This document shows, in pieces, positions 1 through 11,068 of a stretch of DNA of 36,271 nt (positions are counted from its first letter, which is position 1; each line of letters begins with the position of its first letter). The translations under genes were made by a program, and so were the position numbers. Where the stretch lies: contig JAKCWW010004972.1 in assembly GCA_026260175.1 (NCBI GenBank), positions 1 through 36,271 of the forward strand, read 5' to 3'. The notes beneath the pieces were generated by a model. It was not told the DNA's origin, did not search any database, and saw nothing but the letters and a program-made list of their open reading frames with translations. The DNA is from Reticulitermes lucifugus. Taxonomy: Eukaryota; Arthropoda; Insecta; Blattodea; Rhinotermitidae.

Positions 1-66
1 GCACAATAAGCCTCAAGGCTGCGGTGCGTCCGTAGCATCTGCTGCGGGGACCTTCACAAAAAAGAG
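1..66 (+). repeat. 3' end of a tRNA-derived SINE (family B)
   Basis: The first 50 bases match, with few differences, the 3' part of the complete SINE at 15934-16215 (its copy begins at about 16154): both carry gcacaataagcc, a gcggtgcgtccgtagc block and ctgctgcgggg, then an A-rich tail (here about 57-66). The 5' head with the polymerase III promoter lies outside the window. Confidence 0.75.
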
Positions 67-1450
67 TGTCTAATAAGAACTTCAGACAAAACACCTGATT
101 ACACATTGGGGATCTAACCAGATACCTCCCGGAAACAAACCATACACTGTACTGATAATCCTGTCATATCTTTAGATCTTAATTAATCTCTGCAGTTGAC
201 AGTAGTCGATAGAATTACCCGCGAAATAATTGCTGTATTCATTCTGAGCCCTTGTCAAAAGCCCCGCGGTGTTTTGGCACATTATTTACCAGCGGCATGC
301 TTCGTATAATCTAGAAATACGGGTCAGGCGCCAAGAGAAACTGCAGAACTAAAAAACTGAATAGATTCTGTCCTCTTGAGAAGCTAACAGTTATTCAGCT
401 CGTTAATATATTCCTAGCATTCTGTGGCACAAGAAGGTTCATTACCGTACTCACATAAGATCTCCACTGGTCCCTATCTACAGGAGAATGGATCCAGTCC
501 ACACATATCCCTCAGACTTATTTAAGACCCAGTTTATATTTCTCTTCCCATCTATGCCTAGATCATCCACGTGGTCGACTTTCTTCAGATGTAACTACTA
601 AAAGGGTTATGAATTCCTCTTCTGTGGCATGCGTGCTAAAATAAATGTCAATCTAAAATAACGGCGAATGCATAAGGCAAGGCCTTCGCTATTCTATTTG
701 TAGTTTCACAGATGCTTACCGACGTTTCGGAGGAACACAGTGTCTCTATTGTAAAAATTAACTCTATGATGCAGCGTTTTCATTGCGAAGCTATTATTTC
801 TCCACCTACTCACAAATTCCACTCATTTTATGGTAAACGAATGTTCATTACCTTGTTCACAAGAGTCGGTTACTGGTTCCTACCCCGAGCCAGAGGCATC
901 CAGCCCAAGCCATACCATTATATTTCGTTAACACCCATTTTAATATTATTCTCCCGTCTACGCCTAAATCTTCCTAAGTCGTCTTATTATTTCAGCTTCG
1001 ACAACCAAAACACTTTCAATTTTCACCTATGCATGCCACATGCCCCGCTCATCTCTTCCTCGTTTTGATCACTCTATCAGTATTTGGCAAGGAGTATAAA
1101 TCGCTTCTATTTTCATAATTTTATAAAACTGGTGACACTTTGGCCTCAGTACTCTTCCTTGTGCCATATTAAATGTAGATTATCATATAAAAGTGACAAG
1201 CAAGAAATATACTAAACAGCTAGATATTTCATTTAAATTTTACGATAAAAGAAGAGAGGTCAGGAAATTTTCGTCAAATTGGCCCCAAAAATATGAGGTC
1301 AGATATTGACCTCTTCCGTGGTACTGCAACAACACAGAGTGTATGCAACAATGCAGCCATCCGTGGGCAATGTTAGCACCAATCGTGTACAATATAGAAG
1401 TTTATTTTTGTATCGTGCAATGAAATTGGATAGGTTTGCCCTACAGGAAT
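67..1450. other. Intergenic, no gene seen
   Basis: No ORF here resembles a known protein; the 118-codon open frame at 712-1068 has no recognisable motif. The only recognised piece is a foldback-family fragment at about 716-741 (ccgacgtttcggaggaac). CpG content is normal, unlike the right half of the window. Confidence 0.6.
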
Positions 1451-1585
1451 TTAAATAGCCTCTTTCATATCAGTTGCTGGAAAAAGATTCATTACAAATT
1501 CCAGTATGTTTCGAGAAAATCGTTGTCCGTCCGGGTGAGAAGAGCAGATGAACAGCGCCTTCCAACCGTCTTTTGTTCCCGCCAT
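1451..1585 (-). CDS. Candidate small ORF or first exon, unidentified
   Basis: A 44-codon frame starts at an ATG in a good context (gaaATGGCG, 1585-1583) and ends with a stop at 1451. The peptide begins MAGTKDGWKALFICSSHPDG and contains an aromatic/basic stretch; I recognise no family. A TATAAAA-like box lies 86 bp upstream (1671-1677), the right distance for a short 5' UTR. A possible splice donor (GTAATG) interrupts the frame near 1492, so it could instead be a first coding exon of a gene continuing leftwards out of the window. An in-frame upstream ATG at 1600 would add five residues. With no homology it may be a chance ORF. Confidence 0.22.
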   Translation of the reverse strand: MAGTKDGWKALFICSSHPDGQRFSRNILEFVMNLFPATDMKEAI

Positions 1586-1670
1586 TTCAATGCGCTTCAT
1601 TAGCGGCGGCAGCACAGTCGTGGTTACGAGAAACGGATGAAGAACGAACAAGCGCTTCCACAAATTGCGG

Positions 1671-1677
1671 TTTTATA
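1671..1677 (-). promoter_or_regulatory. TATA-like box upstream of the 1585 ORF
   Basis: On the minus strand the sequence reads cgtataaaaccgc. A start about 30 bp downstream would give a 5' UTR of roughly 50-55 nt before the ATG at 1585. The support is motif and spacing only. Confidence 0.2.
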
Positions 1678-2079
1678 CGGAGAAGTTTCAAGATTATTAT
1701 GAGAGGAAGGAGAAGAAGAAGAATAGAAAAGTTAAAGCGAAGCCAAGAGGCGGGGTGGTGAGTGGGGTCAGACACGGCGTTCAGGGCCCCAGTCCAGGCT
1801 TCATACTTGAGCAGTAACCGTACGTTACAAGAAACAATTCACAAAACTGCAGAAATGCCAACAATACAATTATTTAACTCCTTTCTTTTGAATAGTTACC
1901 AAAGAAGTTAGACCAGTGACATTATACGTCTCACGTTTATGGCATGTAATCGATTCGAAACGAAAACTCGGCAAGGAAGATCGTCATTTGTCAATAAAAT
2001 GGCATTTGGGTATTTGGACACAATATCCACTTTATAAGTGAAATAATTATATTTGAATAATAAACTAAGTCAAACTGCT

Positions 2080-2111
2080 ATCATACATACACACACATAC
2101 ACACACGTGTG

Positions 2112-2142
<31 letters not shown>
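2080..2142. repeat. Compound microsatellite (CA)n-(TA)n
   Basis: An interrupted CATA/CACA tract is followed by gtgtgta and about 13 uninterrupted TA units. The surrounding 1780-2468 interval shows no gene. A foldback-family half (gggccgaaacatgtagc) occurs near 2376. Confidence 0.9.
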
Positions 2143-2468
2143 ACACGACAAATTACTGACAAAGCTTCAGTATACTTTTAAAGGCATTTTGACATATTTT
2201 ACAGCAATATTTTGTTGACGTCAAGAATTTCCCGAAATCAGAAATATGCATCTTTTTGTCAAAATGTCAGCCATTTTTTATTTATCACCTGAACTCTTAT
2301 GTTACTGCATACAATGTAAACATTTTGACACTTTCTCTTGTATTACGTTTGACTCCTCGATAACGGTCCAGATGGGCCGAAACATGTAGCAGACATATTA
2401 AAAACAGTTGGGCGTTTTCCCAACGACTGTGTGCTTTGTTGCGTTTAAATCTGTAGGACTGAACAAGA

Positions 2469-2742
2469 GGGGTACGCAGTGGCGCAGTTGGTTGAGGCAC
2501 TGCGCTACAAGCCGGATGGTGTCATTGGAATTTTTCATTGTCGTATTCCTTCCGGTCGCACTATGGCCCTGGGGTCGACTCAGCCTCTAACGGAAATAAG
2601 TACCAGGAATATTTCCTGGGGGTAAAGGCGGCCGGTGCGCAGGGCTTTCAACCTTACCACCTTCATGTACCGATTGTATAGAAAACTGGGAGCCTCAACC
2701 TCCTGGAAACCTAAAGGCCTGTAATGGACGTTTACCTTTACC
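2469..2742 (+). repeat. tRNA-derived SINE (family A), B box deleted
   Basis: The polymerase III A-box-like sequence tggcgcagttgg lies at 2480-2491. The body (ctatggccctggggtcgac, then gcctctaa, then gagcctcaacctcctgg) matches the minus-strand copy at 18840-19115. Exact 15-bp direct repeats, taggactgaacaaga, flank it at 2454-2468 and 2743-2757, a typical target-site duplication of LINE-mediated retrotransposition. Compared with the other copy, roughly 19 bp spanning the B box (gggtttgattcc there) are missing just after position 2513, so this copy should not be transcribed from an internal promoter. Confidence 0.88.
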
Positions 2743-2757
2743 TAGGACTGAACAAGA

Positions 2758-3780
2758 AACATACGGTATATTTGTAACATTTTAAGATACTGAGTACATG
2801 TTTTAATATCTAATATTTTCAGAGTGGAATTTTACGGTATATTTTCTGAAAGCCAAAAGGCAAAATTACAGAATCCTGCAATACCAACTGAGAAGAGGGC
2901 ATTAAGTACAACAATCAAGATATAAATCGTAGATTCGGAACCACCAGATGGTGTTAGTGGTCATTACCGCCGCTAAACAATGCTACAGCTTCCATTAATC
3001 AGAAGATGAAAATGAGCAACAACATGGCGGACCGCAAGCCTGTCGCTGGCATCATTAATCTTTGGGCGCCATGGAGCGGGGAGGGGGAGAGAGGGGCAGA
3101 TTAAGAGAATACTGGAATGAACTTCTCAAGTCGTCGATGCTACAGGAAAAGAAAACTCCTTTCCTATATAAAACACGTCTGCTGAAATTCAATGCTGAAA
3201 ACATGGCTCATTATGATTTATTGGTACAGGCTCTGAAATGGTGGTCTGTTTTCTATGTGTGGCTCTTCTAATGCGCAAGAAGTCGATTTTGTTCATCATA
3301 GCGGGCCAAGACTAAACAAAGTACTTATCTTCATATATTTTGAGATCTGGGTTTCAAAGTATGAGAAAGTGTACGTTTCAAACCTGCTCTTCGTACTAAC
3401 AGATATAGCAAGCTACAATTACACTGATTCGTCAGTTCTCATACAATCCTTAACCCTTTCTGTGGTACTGTACTAACGATAAGTGTCGTTTACAAACACG
3501 TGCCTGGTTTCGTAATGTTAAACAGTGTCAGTGAAAGGAAATATCCCGTGTCATTTCTTGTCGTTTTAACTTCTTTGTGAATTATTGGTTCCTATGGGAA
3601 CACACAAACAAAAAAAAGAATGCACGTATCTTTCCCGTTATAACTCCACCACTCCTATTAAGTTACTCGCCCGCTAGAGGCGCTGCAGCCGTAAGGAGGA
3701 GGGAAAGGTTCTAACTGAAAGAGACTAGCCTGACGTCTAACCTAAGTCCCTCTTTAGTGGGGTTATAACAAGAAAAGTAT
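2758..3780. other. Intergenic, no gene seen
   Basis: No protein similarity was recognised. A short frame at 3024-3104 begins aacATGGCGGACC (a YY1-like ATGGCGG context) but is only 26 codons long. A TTAACCCTTT motif at about 3451 resembles one end of the TTAA-type MITEs found elsewhere in the window, but no partner end was found. Confidence 0.5.
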
Positions 3781-3911
3781 GAATGCATTTAAATATAAAA
3801 CTCAGCGGCGAATGAAGTTGGTGTATTTACTCTGGTAGGAAACTCTGAATGCATTTAAATATAAAACTCAGCGGCTAAAGACGTTGGTGTACTTACACTG
3901 GTAGGAAACAT
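3781..3911. repeat. Two-copy tandem duplication, 66-bp period
   Basis: The block beginning gaatgcatttaaatataaaa at 3781 recurs at 3847. The two units agree over most of their length (actcagcggc, gttggtgta, ctggtaggaaac) with scattered substitutions, so the duplication is old. Confidence 0.9.
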
Positions 3912-4169
3912 ATTAGTTACTTGGTATTTCCTTGCACGTAAACCGTTGTTGCACTATCCTTTGCAACACAACATAAATTTAAACAAGAACAGCCTTCAAC
4001 TTTAATAATTTTGTGCTGTCAGTTTTATTTCTTTACGACTTAATAATGACTACAAAAAGAAAGAGAAAGCAGTGCGAATTTAAAACTGTGTGGTGCTTAG
4101 CTAAGTACGCAACTTCTACGACATTAGTGTTGAGCGGGCAGCTGGAAATAAATCACAAATACCGTACAT

Positions 4170-4378
4170 GTTGAGGCCTTCGCTCCTCTGGGATGCTACA
4201 AACTTATGTTGGTAGTTGTTTACCGACTTTCGGGACAGAAAATCAATCAGATCTTCCAGGGTCAAGCAGTCCAAGAAGATCGCTTGGCCTTTGAAGATGG
4301 AAACGATAGGTTGTCCCGAAACGTCGGTAACAAACTACCAACCTACGCTGCGTAAAATCTCACAAAGGCGAAGGGCTT
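4170..4378. repeat. Foldback (long inverted repeat) element
   Basis: Left arm 4173-4237 and right arm 4313-4375 are inverted copies. The inner part is best conserved: taccgactttcgggaca against tgtcccgaaacgtcggta, then gttggtag against ctaccaac. The centre contains tttgaagatgg. Outer arms are diverged (cttcgctcctctggga against ctcacaaaggcgaag). No ORF is present; it is non-autonomous. It shares its core with the elements at 6027, 18714, 22634 and 23571. Confidence 0.8.
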
Positions 4379-5754
4379 AACTACGCCATGGTGGAAACCT
4401 AAAATATCGCAGCCTATATGTTTCCTATACGTCAATGTATGCACGGGTTCGTGCTGGCTTTCTTGAAATCAAAAGACGACATTTGCTCGATATTGGTTAA
4501 AACTTCTTTTGCGAGCCACAAGTGAGCTCCATATTCGGAATGTCTTGAGTCTCATCCTAACCCAAACCGTCTCACAGTGCCGTACTCTCTCACTGTTTAT
4601 GTTACACCGCATTACACACGAATCTCTGATTGGTTAAGTGGTTTGGAAAAATGGAAGGAGAAATGAAGAGCGTTAAAGCTTCAGACTCATGGCAGTACTC
4701 GTAGAGATCTCTGTTATTAGGCGTGTTCGCAAAATTGCGAACACGCGACTATTAGCTTAATCGTGTCTGCCTGTCTGTCTGTCTATGTGTCCGTCCGCAT
4801 GGAACACCTCGGCTCTCACTGGACGGATTTTCATGAAATTTGATATTTGAGTATTTTTCGAAACTCTGTCGAGAAAATTCAAGTTTCATTAAAACCTGAC
4901 AAGAATAACGGGTACTTTACATGAAGACCTATGTACATATATAATATCTCGTTGAATTCTTCTTAGAAAGAGAAATATCTCAGACAAAAGTTGTAGAGAA
5001 AATCAAAACACATATTTTGTGTTGAATAACTGTTTCCCGAGAATCGTGCCGTTTATGACATAATGTGAGAAAATATGGTACAGCCAGACAGGCTGCAGAC
5101 GACAATATAATACGGCGCACGCGCATTGCATGCTAGATAACTAAGGCTACAGACACACACTCACAATATGTAATACTTATTGCTTTTCCACGGCAACAAT
5201 TGTTACACGAAAGCGTCTCAATGTTACGTTTATACGTACATTGCCTGTACGGCCCAATCTAGAGAAGCTTTCATTAAATTGCATCTTGATCCTTGGCACA
5301 GGGTGCCAAATATTCATTTTCTTCTTTTACGGACGGATATCTTGGATAGCGGAGATGCTGTACGAGATTTAAAGTGCTGATGAAAATTCCAGAATTCTGG
5401 AATACTTTAACATATAAATTGGTACATAGGCACCAACGACAATTTCCTGCTAAACATTGTTACCTATATACCAAAGTGCAATCGCCAAAGATTGTAGCTG
5501 TGGGGAATATTCTGCCAAACGAACAACTTCAACTTCTAGACGTAAACACTTATGCGAGAAGTCTCGATATATGGTCTGTCGATTCCATTGATCGATAGTA
5601 TATTACGATTATTGCGTCGTTTATTTTTCCATTTTCGTGCGACTTTTATCACGTGGAAAGTCAAGTGCAGTGTCTCGAATACAGTTACACTGTGTTTCAA
5701 CACAAGTTCAAACAAATATAACCATGTATTACAGCGTATAATATATTCTTAAAC
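4379..5754. other. Intergenic, repeat-like but unclassified
   Basis: It includes a perfect palindrome at 4721-4746, a short CTGT tract near 4769-4783, and a sequence around 4800-4870 (cggctctcactggacggatt) whose style resembles insect transposon DNA but which I cannot assign. Open frames of 66-74 codons at 5180-5752 show no recognisable domain. Confidence 0.4.
4721..4746. repeat. Perfect 12-bp inverted repeat with 2-nt spacer
   Basis: gcgtgttcgcaa, two A, then ttgcgaacacgc: every base of the arms pairs. It could be an internal end of a transposon or a transcription-factor palindrome. Confidence 0.95.
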
Positions 5755-5886
5755 AACAACAACGGTTCCAATGCCACTTCATTCACCACAAACATCACAT
5801 GAGCTACCCTGAGAACGAACCCGGGGCTTCCGTTTTCAGAACCTGGCGACTAACCCCTGAGCCATGGCACGACCTAGAGGGAGAAT
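5755..5886 (-). repeat. tRNA-derived SINE (family B), 3'-truncated
   Basis: Reading the minus strand from 5886: A-box-like tggctcaggggttagtcgc, then B-box-like gggttcgttctc, then a body (tcatgtgatgtttgtggtga, agtggcattgg) that parallels the SINEs at 13836 and 15934. It stops after about 130 bp in a TTG/T-rich tail instead of continuing into the usual 3' domain. Confidence 0.75.
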
Positions 5887-6026
5887 TAAACTTTAAATGC
5901 GGGAGTCACAGGAATTATGGGAGCAGTCTGGCCACGCCCCCTTCCACAACAAGGAACAGACACAAACAAAACATTTTATACGTTGCAAGACTTGAGGTTT
6001 TTCAAAGCGTTGTTGATGAAGGGCCA

Positions 6027-6212
6027 AGTCTTCTGGTATGTTACGTCATGTCGACTGGTTAAGTAGTTCCTGACGTTTCGGAGGACCGTGATTCTTCCAT
6101 CTTTGTAGTCCACGAATCCTGCAGGACTGCTAGACCCTGAAGATGGAAGCAGCACGCTCCTTCTGAATGTAACTATTCACCAGTCGACACGGCGTAACAT
6201 CCCAGAAGTCAG
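6027..6212. repeat. Foldback element
   Basis: Arms of about 70-75 bp: left 6030-6104 (cttctggtatgttacgtca, gtcgactggt, cctgacgtttcggagga) and right 6137-6208 (tgaagatggaagcagcacg, ccagtcgac, gtaacatcccagaag). The end sequence cccagaag followed by a catctaaa motif matches the terminus of the element at 18714-18839, placing both in one family. CpG sites are well preserved here. Confidence 0.85.
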
Positions 6213-6879
6213 CATCTAAATACATTTTATTTATGTATTTCAGGCGGTTAGGTACGTAGCTTTTGTCCCCCCCCATAAATAAGAACTTGTTCGCAAATTA
6301 TTAATTTATTTTTGTCATGTTTTGAATCAGAAGTAACCCCCCCCCCCACATAAGGACCAGTGACAACTTGTCGCACACTAAGGGAGTGCTGACCGATGAG
6401 TATGGAGCAAAGGGAAAATTATGATGACTGGCTGTAAAGACTGCAGCACTCGAAATGAAGCTTGTTCAATAATCACATTGTCCACCATAAATCACAAAGG
6501 GACTGGGTTAGTTAGGACTGAACTAGCGTCTGCATAAAAAATACCAATTAATCGTCTAAGGTAGAATCCTTCCATCTAACCAAATGTGAATTTAAAACTT
6601 TATTTTAATCATTCAAAACAAAAGTATTGAGAGTTAATTCAGGTGCTACATTTTTATGTCTGCAGTACGACACTAATAGACTATTCCGAAGTCATATTAT
6701 TTAATAACTAACCAGAACACTAAATCGGTGGGCAAAATGCAACGTACAACACTTTACAGATGCGGGGCAACGCCATATTGGAAAACTGCTAGCTGGAAGT
6801 AACTAGAATATTATGCTACTAAGAGCTGACATACACACAACTATATGCAGTGTAGAGGGGGACTTGGATTGTGTACTTG
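6213..6879. other. Intergenic, no gene seen
   Basis: It contains two poly-C runs (about 6268-6275 and 6338-6347) and otherwise AT-rich sequence with no recognised feature. Confidence 0.5.
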
Positions 6880-7078
6880 AAAACACACACAGCCTGTGAC
6901 ACACAACCCGTGACGCACGCACACACCCCCACAGACACACAGACACCATGTGACACTCACACAAACATGCACACACACACACAGCCTGTGACACAGACAA
7001 GAACACAGCCTGTGACAAAGACACACACAGCCTATGACAGACACACACATACTGTGACACACACACACACACACAGCA
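6880..7078. repeat. Degenerate CA-rich minisatellite
   Basis: Repeated variants of cacacagcctgtgacacac are separated by CA tracts; the tgtgac core recurs at least seven times. The repeat is stop-poor, which explains open frames on both strands (cysteine/valine-rich on minus, threonine/histidine-rich on plus); I do not call these genes. Confidence 0.88.
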
Positions 7079-9018
7079 CGTGCGTCTGTTCCAAAATCAC
7101 AGTCGAAGAAGCTCATGCAGTTTAATTGGCCTTTTGCGTTTTTAAACCGTGTAATTTAGTTAGACGTTTCGGAGAACTTATTGCTTCCATCTAAAGAGCG
7201 ATTGAGTTTGGTTTAGGTGGAAAATAAATTTCACCATCCACCTGAACGTCGGTAAAAAATCTTTATATTACAGGGCGTAAAAAACAGAAGACCATCTGAC
7301 TAACACCTGCCCTGAGAAGCGAATTATATCATGCAATTTAAGGTCTGATAAATTTGCTACTCTCTTCATGCCTTTCTGTTTCGGTCATACGACCTTGTAA
7401 CAATCACTAAAGGTAGTGTTAATTAATACGTTACACTTGCCAGGTACAGAATAAAATAGTCGAGCGCACATAATAAATATGTAAGTAACACGGCATTCGT
7501 ATTCATTAAAATCTGTCACGAAATGTTCATACTTACAACCAATACATTTATAAGAAGTAATGTGAAGTGGAAGAAACGTGATACGATATATGAAGAAGTT
7601 TGTATTCTGCACAGCTTACAGTTTGTGAATGTCTACTTCAGCATGACTTCAGAAATGTTTGACTACTTTGATGGTAACTTATCTATCAGACACAGAACGA
7701 AGTACTTGTTCCATGTCACGATGTATATTTCAGAAGAACCTGTGAACTTTTGTAATGTCCGTGCTTTTAAATAAAAAATAAGTACTTTAATTGTAACCGT
7801 ATTGTAATTATGTTAGACGCGTACGTCAGCAACACTCTATATATTTTGTAATAATTACAATACAATGCCACAACTGGGCCAGATAGCCAACTACAAATTC
7901 CTGTATTTTATCAACAAAAATACATCGCATGTGTCTACATTTGAAAAAAAAAAAACCTTAAATGACGCTGATTGCGTACGGACGCAACAAAACTCGTGAT
8001 TTATTTAAAATTGGCAGTTACTAATTGGTTGGCAAATAAACATCCCGCAAACTTCGATCATATTTTGAAAATATAATAAAAAATATGAATGAAATAAAAC
8101 TGTATAGTGTGCTGTAGCAAAATGTTTCATCATAAAAGAAATTCATCAAAATGACATGACTCCTCAGTGCAAAATGCATTCTGTAAATGTTGTTACGGTA
8201 ACCTCCGGTGGAGACGGGGCTGAAAAACTTTGTGGAACTTGAGGCAGTTATTGTAGAAGACTGTTAACTTGTTAAGGAGGGTTCTAAATTATATATGCCA
8301 TTCAAAGGCGCTCATGTATGTCACTCTCTAAACGAAAGAGGCACAATTTATTGTACTTCTACCATCTAAAACATTAAATACAGCATATTGCAGTAACAAA
8401 GTCTCGAAACGTCGTTCCTGGAGTTGTGAACACGACAACTATATTTATCGACAGAAACATAAAAAATCACTAAGATTGTAAGGCAAAAAAAATTTGTGTT
8501 TGTATTAACATTACTTTAGACTGAGATTGGACCATTTACACTACGCATTCGAATTCTTAAACACTTTATGACACTGCAGGCGTACATTAGTAAATATTCC
8601 CCATAGTAAATATTCATCTAAATACAAATTGCATGAAAAAAAGTAATGTTTTCTTTGCTTAATTGGACGTCGTATCTGGGACAAATATTAATAGCCGGTA
8701 ATTTATACACAAATTAAAAAAGCAACAAAGACATACATTAGTAATGACGAATATTTGCGGAATTATTATTTACATCTGCATTCTTGTAAATTCGATTGGA
8801 TTTGCGATTCATTCCACAATAATGACATCATTCAACTCGCTTCATAAACTTGTAAAGAATAAATTGGATGTATAGCTGACAAATAAATAATATGCAAGTC
8901 AACAGTCACTTCGTTGGGTGAAACATGTTTAGAAGCACACAAATTACTCTGTCAACAATGGTACAATAATAATAATAATAATAATGTTAATACATGAATA
9001 AAAATTTAACGTTCTTAC
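7079..9018. other. Intergenic, no gene seen
   Basis: AT-rich sequence. A degenerate foldback relative lies around 7160-7260 (agacgtttcggagaac ... cctgaacgtcggta) and another fragment at about 8400 (gtctcgaaacgtcg). An AAT microsatellite occupies about 8965-8984. The 83-codon frame at 7523-7774 shows no recognisable domain. Confidence 0.5.
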
Positions 9019-9137
9019 TCGTTGTGCGGAATGTCTTCATCCTGTTCCAACGAAGTGGGCAGATAGGCCAATAACACCACTAGAAACAATAATAAGCCGG
9101 AGTAATACTGGACACATTTCGAGTTTAATGAGGACAT
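9019..9137 (-). CDS. Candidate first coding exon of a secreted protein
   Basis: An ATG at 9137-9135 (context ggaccATGT) opens 39 codons plus two bases. Residues 15-29 form a strongly hydrophobic core (LLLFLVVLLAYLPTS) after a short polar N-terminus, a typical secretory signal peptide, followed by an acidic stretch (LEQDEDIPHN). The frame runs into GA|GTAAGA, a near-consensus splice donor at 9018; unspliced, it would stop one codon later. A first exon carrying the signal peptide and few further residues is a common layout of insect neuropeptide and secreted-protein genes. Downstream exons would lie to the left; I could not recognise one. Upstream on the same strand are a TGACGTAG motif (9224-9217) and a TATAAAT-like sequence near 9240, but their order does not fit a standard core promoter. 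An in-frame ATG exists upstream at about 9173. Confidence 0.4.
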
Positions 9138-9243
9138 GGTCCAGCGGATTGGCCTGAGACCCGCGTCTCGCATGTTCAGCACACACACACACTCAAAACC
9201 AAAGATCACAACACCGCTACGTCACACATTACAATTTATATTA

Positions 9244-11068
9244 TTGTCTATGTTTACTTTCAAAGGTTGTTTTATTAACATTAGCTTCGATTTGTTGTAT
9301 ATGTCACATAAAGAATTGTCATGTCATTAAAAATGTTAACTGAATTTACGGGAACAGCTTTGAACCACATGTGTCTTGTCTTGTAGTGAATGGCGTAACC
9401 GTCAGTTTTCCACTGATGTCCACACTTTAACTGCTATACCCGTATGCTGTAGGATTACTGCATGGAATATGATATCACGCTGCACACACAGTTTTAAACT
9501 TTAACACTGGTGTCTATGTCACGTTCACCATTCCATTTCTGTCCAATAAATTAACACACGAAGACCTGTGTAATTTGACCACGTTCCATGTTGGGTGGCG
9601 ATTTTCTGTCTAGTGTACGATACGCCTATGTTGTAGAGACAGTAGGAGAAGGGAGGGGAGTTGCAAGCGAGGGGAGGGGTTGCAATGTGGCGTGCGTATT
9701 TTACAAATAGGAATACATGTAGAAACTAACACACAGTGGGTTGTAAGCACAAGGTTAAAAACAAATTGCTGAAAAAGAAGAAAATGATTTTCGGTGACGT
9801 GTTTTGTGATTTAAAGAAAGATCCAAACCCCTTCTGTGAAAGGGTGGAGACAATAATAATAAAAATGTGTGTATTAAAAAGCTTGTCTGGTGCGTTGTTA
9901 AAGGGGGTTGCAAGGCCCTCGTCTCCCTCGCCAAGCCCGGGCAAAATTTCCAGTATGCGCCGACTCGCGTACTTGCTTATTGATTTGCTCTGACGTCGCG
10001 CGGTTGTGTGCCCCCAGCGTCGGTTTCAATCCCCACCCCACCAAGCATTTCTTTGAGCCATACTCACATACCTCCTGGCGGACAATATGTTAAACTCTAG
10101 TTCAGATTTGGTCGTACAGATGGCAGGGACAATAACACCACACACCACTAGGAATGTTCGTCGAACACAGTACGGCCCTTCTACAAGACACCAAAAAACT
10201 GGGACACGCTGATTGCAGTTGCAACAAAATGGACATACTTATAATAAAATTTGGCAGGTGCAGTCTTGGATGAACAAATTAAGAATTTTAACTCTCACGA
10301 TTAAATAAAAAGAGCGTCACAAATACTCAAATAAATAGATGGCAGCATTAAATAAATTCTCAAAAACAATTCCTTTTATCAGAAATAAAAGTCATAATTC
10401 ATAAGTGGGTTATTTAATGACGCTGTATCACATGCATTTTTTATTAACCATCCAATGGTATGAGAACGATTACGAAGGACGAATTTGCAATAACTAGAAA
10501 AGAAGTAACAAAGGCCTATTTCAAGTTACCTCAGGATTCACGTAACGTTTGTCTCAAGAAGAATATACCAGTTTCCTGACTCGAGAATTCTTGGATCACA
10601 AACTCTGGTCATTTTCCCCTTCTCTCAGCCATAAACATGGCACCCATCACGGGGCCTTTATCAGACTTGAGAGTATTCGAGAGAAGCTACTCACACCAAA
10701 TAGACCAACAAAATTCCGTTCCTTAAATGGCTGACAATATAGAAGTATTACAGTTACAATCTCTGTCTACCTACCACACTGCACGGCGGCACATCCCAGA
10801 GGACCATAGTCTTTAACCCAAATCGCATGCACACACGCACGCGTAGTCTTCAGTTTCCGTTTAAACTGGTCACTGTCCCTCGTTCAGACTGTGCTAAAAC
10901 GTGTCGGAAGTTGATTCTGCTGCCATCTTGAGGTAAAAAGTGGATCCAGTGATTGAGTATGAATCATTCCAGCGGACCCATCATCAGATTGTAACTCTGA
11001 TTCTCCACCCAAACCCCCCGTACCTGAATAGGGAAACAAAACCAGTTCCCTGAATCGTACTTTTAGCA
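9244..11068. other. Intergenic, no gene recognised
   Basis: It holds G-rich tracts at about 9649-9678 (four runs of at least three G on the plus strand), and at 10783-10806 a fragment (cggcacatcccagagga) resembling a foldback-family terminus. A sequence around 9990-10035 (ggtttcaatcccc) faintly resembles a tRNA B box but lacks a clear A box. Confidence 0.4.

Noticed and set aside
2480-2530. Possible tRNA genes at the A/B-box sequences (2480, 5886, 12762, 13850, 15950, 19100, 25722)
   Set aside because: None shows a complete cloverleaf with acceptor stem and anticodon; all continue into repeated SINE bodies with target duplications.
3024-3104. Start codon in an ATGGCGGACC context with 26 codons
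   Set aside because: Very short, no splice donor extends it, and no homology is seen.
3451-3475. TTAACCCTTT motif as another piggyBac-type MITE end
   Set aside because: No partner end with GGG-TTAA could be found within a reasonable distance.
6803-7125. Open frames of 84-91 codons on both strands, Cys/Val-rich or Thr/His-rich
   Set aside because: They are translations of a CA-rich minisatellite.
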